A stretch of DNA of 64,000 nt, from the NCBI GenBank assembly GCA_022764275.1, contig JALERH010000172.1:1-64000 (forward strand), written 5' to 3'. This stretch comes from Blautia sp. (GTDB taxonomy: Bacteria > Bacillota > Clostridia > Lachnospirales > Lachnospiraceae). Position numbers and translations under genes: made by a program. Shown here piece after piece: positions 57,998 through 64,000 of this stretch (the stretch's first letter is position 1; each line of letters opens with the position of its first letter). The notes beneath the pieces were generated by a model. That model was given only the letters and a program-made list of their open reading frames with translations. It was not told the origin of the DNA and did not search any database.

Positions 57998-59833
57998 ATG
58001 AAAATACTGGAGACACCCTGGACAAAAGATGCATTGAGCGGAGATACTTTAACAGAATATCCAAGACCGGGACTGAAACGCCGGGAATGGATCAATTTAA
58101 ATGGTCTGTGGAATTACATCATCACAGACAAAAGGATTCTTCCATCACAATTCTATGGAGAAACTCCTTTTCCCTATGACGGCGTCATTCGGGTGCCTTT
58201 TTCACCTGAAGCGCCTTTATCCGGTGTGGGAAGGCAGGTCATGCCGGAGGAAACCCTCTGGTATTCCCAGACTTTCCGCCTTCCTGAAAATTATTTTGAT
58301 CCGGATAAAAACAGACTGCTTCTTCATTTCGGTGCCGTGGACCAGATCTGTACCGTGTACATAAACGGAAAACATGCCGGATTTCACAAAGGCGGGTATC
58401 TGCCCTTTACCCTGGATATCACAGAGTTCTCTGACGGAAAAGAGCCTCTTCGGATTCTGGTGGCTGTTAAGGATTTCAGCGACACCGCTTACCATGCCCG
58501 CGGAAAGCAGAAGCTGGAATCCGGCGGTATGTTTTACACGGCACAAAGCGGCATCTGGCAGACTGTCTGGCTGGAGGTTGTCCCAAACGCTTACATAGAA
58601 AATCTTCGCCTCACGCCGGATTACGATGCAGGCGAAATCCGTATCCGTGTAAACTGTTACGAAAAGAAAGCTGTGTATGACATTACCTGCGAAATCTTTC
58701 AGCCTCAGTTCATAGGGCCGGAGGGTATTACCGAAAAGCATCTGGAAACTCTTCTGAACCGAAAAAACCTTACGCCCCAAAAAGAATGTACGATTTCACT
58801 TCCTTCCGGTGAGAAGAAGCCATGGAGTCCCGATTCACCCTGGCTTTATCCGGTACGTATCTGCTTTGGAGAAGACGAAATTTATACGTATTTTGCCATG
58901 CGAAAATGCGATATCCAGAAAGATAAAAACGGAACACTTCGATTCTTTCTCAATAACCGCCCCTGTTTCCAGACCGGCATCCTGGATCAGGGCTACTGGC
59001 CGGATGGGCTTTACACAGCTCCCGTTGATGATGCCATGATCTACGATATCCGCACGATGAAGTCCCTTGGCTTTAACATGCTGCGAAAGCATGCAAAAAT
59101 CGAGCCGGAGCGATGGTATTTTCACTGTGACCGCCTTGGAATGCTGGTATGGCAGGATATGGTAAACGGAGGAAGCAGCTATAAGGGATGGTTTGTCACT
59201 TATCTGGCTACGCTTTTTTGCTGGATGCATATCAGCGTAAAGGATTACCACCATAAGCTTCTCTCCCGGGAGTCATATGATGGACGGCAGGAATACATTG
59301 ATGAAGTACGGGAAACCATAAAATCGCTGTACAATCATCCATCCATTGTGACCTGGGTTCCCTTTAACGAAGGGTGGGGGCAGTTTTCCACCAGGAAAAT
59401 AACAAAACTCATCCATAGCCTTGACCCTTCCCGTCTGGTGGATTCCGCCAGCGGATGGTTTGACCAGGGCTGTGGGGACATCAGGAGCATTCATTATTAT
59501 TTCCTGCGTCTCAGGCTCCCGAAGGATAAGCGTGTGCTTGCCCTTTCGGAATTCGGCGGATATTCCCGGCGCATCCCGGAGCGCAGCGCCTGTGAAACTA
59601 CATATGGGTACAAACAGTTTTCTGACAGAGAAAGTCTTACCCGGGGATATGAACAGCTGATGGAAAATACTGTCCTGCCGGCAGCCCGAAATGGAGTTTC
59701 TGCTTCTGTTTACACGCAGCTCTCGGATATCGAGGAGGAGGTAAACGGAATCCTGACCTACGACCGCAAAGAAATGAAAATGAATCCTCTTGTGGTGCAG
59801 AAATGGAATGCACGCCTTAAGAAGATTCATTAA
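57998..59833 (+). CDS. Glycoside hydrolase family 2 protein (beta-galactosidase/glucuronidase-like)
   Basis: The 611-residue protein has the GH2 order: an N-terminal sugar-binding beta domain (LNGLWNYIITD, LLLHFGAVDQICTVYINGKH, SGIWQTVWLEVV), an immunoglobulin-like domain (about residues 190-290) and a TIM barrel. The acid/base glutamate lies in WVPFNEGWGQF near residue 455 and the nucleophile glutamate in LALSEFGGYS near residue 520. No signal peptide is seen, so it acts on sugars inside the cell. It is shorter than LacZ. The substrate is not clear, and no transporter gene is adjacent. The start at 57998 follows GGAGG. Confidence 0.9.
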   Translation: MKILETPWTKDALSGDTLTEYPRPGLKRREWINLNGLWNYIITDKRILPSQFYGETPFPYDGVIRVPFSPEAPLSGVGRQVMPEETLWYSQTFRLPENYFDPDKNRLLLHFGAVDQICTVYINGKHAGFHKGGYLPFTLDITEFSDGKEPLRILVAVKDFSDTAYHARGKQKLESGGMFYTAQSGIWQTVWLEVVPNAYIENLRLTPDYDAGEIRIRVNCYEKKAVYDITCEIFQPQFIGPEGITEKHLETLLNRKNLTPQKECTISLPSGEKKPWSPDSPWLYPVRICFGEDEIYTYFAMRKCDIQKDKNGTLRFFLNNRPCFQTGILDQGYWPDGLYTAPVDDAMIYDIRTMKSLGFNMLRKHAKIEPERWYFHCDRLGMLVWQDMVNGGSSYKGWFVTYLATLFCWMHISVKDYHHKLLSRESYDGRQEYIDEVRETIKSLYNHPSIVTWVPFNEGWGQFSTRKITKLIHSLDPSRLVDSASGWFDQGCGDIRSIHYYFLRLRLPKDKRVLALSEFGGYSRRIPERSACETTYGYKQFSDRESLTRGYEQLMENTVLPAARNGVSASVYTQLSDIEEEVNGILTYDRKEMKMNPLVVQKWNARLKKIH

Positions 59834-59843
59834 ATTCATTTTA

Positions 59844-61211
59844 TCAGAATAGCTGCATATTTTGGTGGGAGCGCGGAAAACGACGGAAATAATAGAGGAT
59901 GAACAGTACTGCCGTGATACTCCAGGAAATGGGGTAACTAAGCATGATCGTATTGATTCCCGGTTTTCGCACTCCCATAGTTAAAAGCCACAGAATTCGC
60001 AGCGTACATACGCCGCCGCAGGTCAGCACCATAGGCACCAGTACTTTTCCGGCCCCCCGCAGTGCACCGGAAAGGATGCCTATTATGACATATATGGAAT
60101 ACGACGGAAGCAGGAAACGAATCATATGAGTACCAATCTCAATCACTGCACTGTCTGAAGTAAACAGGGCAAAAATCCTGCTTCCGAACACAAACAGAAA
60201 GCCACTGATGATAAACGCACAGAACATGGACATCGCCAGACAGATCCGAACACTTTTTCTCATCCTTTCAAATTTTCCCGCGCCATAATTCTGCCCCACG
60301 AATGTTGTGATGGAAATACCAAAGGCATTGATCACCATCCAGAAAAGGGCATCTATTTTTCCAAGAGTCCCCCATGCAGCCACCGTATCGGTTCCAAGAT
60401 CGTTGACAAAAACCTGTATCAGCACATTGGAGACGCTATACATGACGGATTCCATCCCTGCCGGGATACCAATCCGTAAAAATGCCCATAATTGCCGGCT
60501 GTGCAGCCTGATCTGTGAAAGCTTTAAGCGGTAGATTTCTCTGGTATATACCAGCATCAGTACGACAAGAAGAGCGCTGATGACCTGAGATAAAACCGTG
60601 GCAAATGCAACTCCTGCAACGCCTAGTTTAAATCCCACCACCAGAACCACATCCAGGACAATGTTTAACACACAGGTGATGATCAGAACATACAGCGGTC
60701 TTCTGGAATCACCTACTGCCCGCAGGATACCGGCTCCCATATTGTAGATCAGGTTTGCGAGAATCCCCGCAAAATAAATATGCAGATACAGGACAGACTC
60801 TTCCATGACATCTGCTGGTGTTTTCATCATTTTCAGAAGCGGCTCAGCAAAAACGAATCCTGTTACACCGATCACAATCCCCGCCACGATCGAAAAAGCA
60901 AACGCTGTATGCAGGGTCAGTTTTAAGTTTTTCTCATCTTTCGCACCGTAAAACTGCGAGATAATGACAGTGGCACCTGATGACAATCCTACAAAAAAAC
61001 CAATGACCACATTCGCAAGCTGGCTTGCAGAACCTCCTACGGCAGCAAGAGCCTCTTTTCCCACAAACCTGCCTACAACCACCGTATCCGCAGTATTGTA
61101 TATCTGTTGAAATAGTGTCCCGAATACAATCGGAAAGAAAAAAAACAGCAATTGTTTCCAGATTACTCCTTCGGTAATCTGGTTTACAGCTGTCGTTACC
61201 TTCTGCTTCAT
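59844..61211 (-). CDS. MATE family multidrug efflux transporter
   Basis: The 455-residue membrane protein has 12 hydrophobic segments in two related halves, with the MATE motifs FPIVFGTLFQQIYNTADTVV near residue 25, VGGSASQLANVVIGFFVGLS, and the second-half WGTLGKIDALFWMVINAFG. MATE proteins export cationic compounds with sodium or protons. The ATG at 61211 is preferred, as the one three codons earlier sits too close to GGGGAG. The gene lies downstream of the rpmF terminator and is convergent with GH2. The substrate cannot be told. Confidence 0.92.
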   Translation of the reverse strand: MKQKVTTAVNQITEGVIWKQLLFFFFPIVFGTLFQQIYNTADTVVVGRFVGKEALAAVGGSASQLANVVIGFFVGLSSGATVIISQFYGAKDEKNLKLTLHTAFAFSIVAGIVIGVTGFVFAEPLLKMMKTPADVMEESVLYLHIYFAGILANLIYNMGAGILRAVGDSRRPLYVLIITCVLNIVLDVVLVVGFKLGVAGVAFATVLSQVISALLVVLMLVYTREIYRLKLSQIRLHSRQLWAFLRIGIPAGMESVMYSVSNVLIQVFVNDLGTDTVAAWGTLGKIDALFWMVINAFGISITTFVGQNYGAGKFERMRKSVRICLAMSMFCAFIISGFLFVFGSRIFALFTSDSAVIEIGTHMIRFLLPSYSIYVIIGILSGALRGAGKVLVPMVLTCGGVCTLRILWLLTMGVRKPGINTIMLSYPISWSITAVLFILYYFRRFPRSHQNMQLF

Positions 61212-61268
61212 TCCCCTCATACTCCCCTCTTAAAAATTCCTCATCCCACGGTGTATCACAAATTCCAC

Positions 61269-61306
61269 GAAAAAACAGGCACCTCCCGTCAGGAAAGTAC
61301 CTGTTC
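61269..61306 (-). terminator. Intrinsic terminator after rpmF
   Basis: On the minus strand ACAGGTAC and GTGCCTGT pair with an inner CC/GG extension, followed by TTTTTTCG. It lies about a dozen bases after the rpmF stop codon. Confidence 0.85.
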
Positions 61307-61317
61307 ATTTGTTATCA

Positions 61318-61500
61318 TTAGTCTTCAACTTTGATAATCTCTTTTTTGTTATAGCTTCCGCAAGCCTTGCAAACTCTGTGTGGCATCATAAGTGCGCCGC
61401 ATTTGCTGCATTTTACTAAGTTCGGAGCGCTCATTTTCCAGTTCGCTCTTCTCTTATCGCGTCTTGCTTTGGAAGATTTATTCTTTGGGCAGATGGACAT
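61318..61500 (-). CDS. rpmF: 50S ribosomal protein L32
   Basis: The 60-residue protein begins MSICPKNKSSKARRDKRRAN and has a zinc ribbon (CSKCGALMMPHRVCKACG, CxxC and CxxC). L32 belongs to the large subunit. It lies 6 bases after the DUF177 gene, an association kept across bacteria, followed by a strong terminator. Confidence 0.98.
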   Translation of the reverse strand: MSICPKNKSSKARRDKRRANWKMSAPNLVKCSKCGALMMPHRVCKACGSYNKKEIIKVED

Positions 61501-61506
61501 TGTCAG

Positions 61507-62034
61507 TTACACCTCCTTAAATTTACTAAATATATCACTGATAGCTGCCATGCGGGGATCTTTTGGCTCCTCCACACATCCACAGGGACCATAATTGAGG
61601 TTTTTCCCACATTGGCTGCAGATTCCTTTGCAGTCTTCTTTGCATAAAACCTTCAAAGGCCAGCTCATCAGTACCTCAAGATAGACCAGCTGGTCTACAT
61701 CCAGGTCCATACCATTGAGATAGCTGCTCTCATCCAGATCATTCACACGTTCTTCATCCGTAAGCTTCATGTCAAGCTTCCTCTTTATCTGCAAAGGAAT
61801 CTCCACGGAAACTTCCTCCAGACACCTGTCGCAGGGTATCCCGACTGTAATACTGCCGGCTCCCTCAAGCTCCAGAACTCTGTTTCCCGTATTCGTGATA
61901 GTGAGCTCAACCGGTTCTTTGGAAAGAATCGGAAAAGTACCTAACTGGAAGGTGATGGAATCCATCTCAAATGGCACACTTTTCTGTACACATTTTCCCT
62001 CACAGGATGAAATATCTGATAAATGTATCTGCAT
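61507..62034 (-). CDS. DUF177/YceD family protein
   Basis: The 175-residue protein (MQIHLSDISSCEGKCVQKSV...) has the YceD/DUF177 core and a cysteine-rich segment near the C-terminus (CKEDCKGICSQCGKNLNYGP, then CGC) that probably binds zinc. DUF177 proteins are encoded next to rpmF, and plant homologues act in 23S rRNA maturation. A perfect-consensus promoter precedes it. It is the first gene of the DUF177-rpmF pair. Confidence 0.93.
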   Translation of the reverse strand: MQIHLSDISSCEGKCVQKSVPFEMDSITFQLGTFPILSKEPVELTITNTGNRVLELEGAGSITVGIPCDRCLEEVSVEIPLQIKRKLDMKLTDEERVNDLDESSYLNGMDLDVDQLVYLEVLMSWPLKVLCKEDCKGICSQCGKNLNYGPCGCVEEPKDPRMAAISDIFSKFKEV

Positions 62035-62060
62035 AATCGTCTCCTATCCACACTCAGTCA

Positions 62061-62089
62061 ATTATACATATCAAAACAACATTTGTCAA
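62061..62089 (-). promoter_or_regulatory. Consensus sigma-A promoter of the DUF177-rpmF unit
   Basis: Perfect TTGACA (62084-62089) and TATAAT (62061-62066), 17 bp apart, with the leader reaching the ATG after about 20 bases. Confidence 0.92.
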
Positions 62090-62135
62090 CGCTATTTTGT
62101 CCGGTTTTGGCAAATTTTTGCTCTACGCTCTAATA

Positions 62136-62161
62136 AGGGCACGCCGCATCCGACGCGCCCT
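62136..62161 (-). terminator. Likely weak terminator after ackA
   Basis: AGGGCGCGTC and GGCGTGCCCT pair with small mismatches around GGATGC, followed by TTATTAG on the minus strand. The weak T run makes this a low-certainty terminator. It lies about 36 bases after the ackA stop. Confidence 0.5.
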
Positions 62162-62196
62162 CAATATATGCTCTGTTCTTTAAATCAGAGAAAATA

Positions 62197-63393
62197 TTAT
62201 TTCTGAACCAGTGCTACTGTATCACGGCAGATAGCAAGCTCTTCGTTTGTCGGGATAACAGCTACTTTAACCTTGGAATCCGGTGTGGAGATCACGATTT
62301 CCTCGCCGCGTTTTCCATTTGCATCTTTATCCAGAGTGATTCCCAGATAACCCAGGTAGCTGACAACCTTTTCGCGTACCAGACATGCGTTCTCGCCGAT
62401 ACCTGCAGTAAACACGATTGCATCTACGCCATTCATAGCTGCTACATAGCCGCCGACAAATTTAGCAATGCCGTAGCAAAGAACTTCGATTGCATTTGCA
62501 GCATCCTCATTTCCGTTCTCAGCTGCTTCGCTCAGATCACGGAAATCACTGGACAGTCCGCCGGAAAGTCCGAGAAGACCGGATTTTTTATTCAGAACAT
62601 TCATAATGCCTGTGATGTCCAGGTTTTCTTTCTTTGCAATGTACTCCATGATAGCCGGATCAATGTTACCGGAACGTGTTCCCATAACAACACCTTCCAG
62701 AGGAGTCAGACCCATGGTGGTATCTACACATTTGCCGTTTTCAACAGCACTGATGGAGGAACCGTTTCCTAAGTGGCAAACGATAACCTTGGAGTTATCC
62801 TTGTCAAGGCCAAGGAACTCAACAGCACGTTTGGAAACAAAGCTGTGAGAGGTTCCGTGGAAACCATATCTTCTTACTTTATACTCTTTGTAATATTCAA
62901 TCGGAAGTCCGTACAGATATGCTTTTGCAGGCATAGTCTGATGGAAAGCGGTATCGAATACACCAACCTGCGGCACGCCTGGCATCAGCTCTGCGCAGAC
63001 ACGGATACCGATAAGGTTTGCCGGGTTGTGAAGAGGAGCAAGGTCATTGCACTCTTCTACAGCTTTGATCATTTCGTCTGTGATGATTGCAGAAGAAGCA
63101 AATTTCTCACCGCCATGTACAACGCGGTGACCGATTGCATCAACTTCCTTCAGGCTTGCAATTGCGCCTGTCTTTTCATTTGTCAGAGCATCCAGTACCA
63201 TCTGGATAGCTTCCTTATGAGTCGGCATAGCTGCCTCTGTAATCTCCTTGTCACAGCCGGCTTTCTGATAAACAAGTCTGCCGTCGATACCGATTCTCTC
63301 GCAGAGACCTTTTGCAAGAACTGCCTCTGAATCAGAGTCGATCAGCTGATATTTTAAAGAGGAACTGCCGCAGTTAATTACCAATACATTCAT
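62197..63393 (-). CDS. ackA: Acetate kinase
   Basis: The 398-residue enzyme transfers phosphate from acetyl-phosphate to ADP, giving acetate and ATP. The family motifs are NCGSSSLKYQLID at residues 7-19, GHRVVHGGEKF near residue 88, FDTAFHQTMP near residue 148, YGFHGTSHSFV near residue 177 and HLGNGSSISAVENGKCVDT near residue 207. It follows pta by 39 bases on the same strand. The pair forms the main substrate-level phosphorylation step of acetate-forming fermentation. Confidence 0.98.
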   Translation of the reverse strand: MNVLVINCGSSSLKYQLIDSDSEAVLAKGLCERIGIDGRLVYQKAGCDKEITEAAMPTHKEAIQMVLDALTNEKTGAIASLKEVDAIGHRVVHGGEKFASSAIITDEMIKAVEECNDLAPLHNPANLIGIRVCAELMPGVPQVGVFDTAFHQTMPAKAYLYGLPIEYYKEYKVRRYGFHGTSHSFVSKRAVEFLGLDKDNSKVIVCHLGNGSSISAVENGKCVDTTMGLTPLEGVVMGTRSGNIDPAIMEYIAKKENLDITGIMNVLNKKSGLLGLSGGLSSDFRDLSEAAENGNEDAANAIEVLCYGIAKFVGGYVAAMNGVDAIVFTAGIGENACLVREKVVSYLGYLGITLDKDANGKRGEEIVISTPDSKVKVAVIPTNEELAICRDTVALVQK

Positions 63394-63432
63394 GTTTTTA
63401 CTCTCCTATTTCTAATATGTACGTATGAATTA

Positions 63433-64000
<568 letters not shown>

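Overview
The window reads as chromosome of a low-to-medium GC Gram-positive anaerobe of the Clostridia, most likely a Lachnospiraceae close to Blautia. The evidence is the clostridial gene blocks (plsX-rnc-smc-ftsY; ylxM-ffh-rpsP-khpA-rimM-trmD; yicC-remA-gmk-rpoZ-rimO-pgsA-cinA; pta-ackA-DUF177-rpmF), a T-box in front of tyrS, strong GGAGG ribosome-binding sites and sigma-A promoters with 17-18 bp spacers. The genus is inference. No rRNA, tRNA, CRISPR array, insertion sequence or prophage was seen.

Layout. 1-6.5 kb: start of a secreted protein, cardiolipin synthase, rpsU with its own promoter, and alaS and tyrS behind a tyrosine T-box. 6.5-9.7 kb: a membrane-anchored MutS-family ATPase and a secreted SleB-type wall hydrolase with wall-binding repeats. 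9.7-11 kb: three small genes of unknown function on the plus strand (a 17-cysteine protein and a two-gene unit) with promoter sequences that resemble mother-cell sporulation promoters. 11-16.5 kb: the yicC-to-cinA operon. 16.7-20 kb: rqcH and an ABC-F protein. 20-25 kb: a complete branched-chain amino acid ABC transporter. 25-29 kb: an unknown membrane protein and an EF-G paralogue. 29.2-31.6 kb: tyrA-aroA. 31.6-33.9 kb: an accessory patch with a decayed diguanylate cyclase and a toxin-antitoxin pair. 34-39 kb: D-lactate dehydrogenase, endonuclease IV, a sodium-dependent transporter and a CapA-like protein. 39-43.6 kb: queA and the trmD/ffh ribosome-maturation block. 43.7-45.8 kb: an orphan larE and a DUF362 ferredoxin protein. 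46-55 kb: the plsX-rnc-smc-ftsY-ilvA-GGDEF run. 55-62 kb: NUDIX hydrolase, Uup-like ABC-F, GH2 glycosidase, MATE exporter, rpmF, DUF177. 62-64 kb: ackA and the 3' part of pta.

The genes are mostly housekeeping: translation and tRNA modification, protein targeting, chromosome structure, phospholipid synthesis, and acetate and lactate fermentation (Pta/AckA and D-LDH). The most unusual content is non-coding. Three gene-free intergenic stretches (35.1, 46.1 and 55.2 kb) carry related nested palindromes with a shared core. One of them is enclosed by roughly 46-bp inverted ends, and another sits next to a separate 161-bp inverted repeat. These look like a dispersed, undescribed structured repeat family. 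The other accessory system is an MqsR-like toxin with a zinc-finger/HTH/SocA (PanA-type) antitoxin and a clear operator over its promoter.
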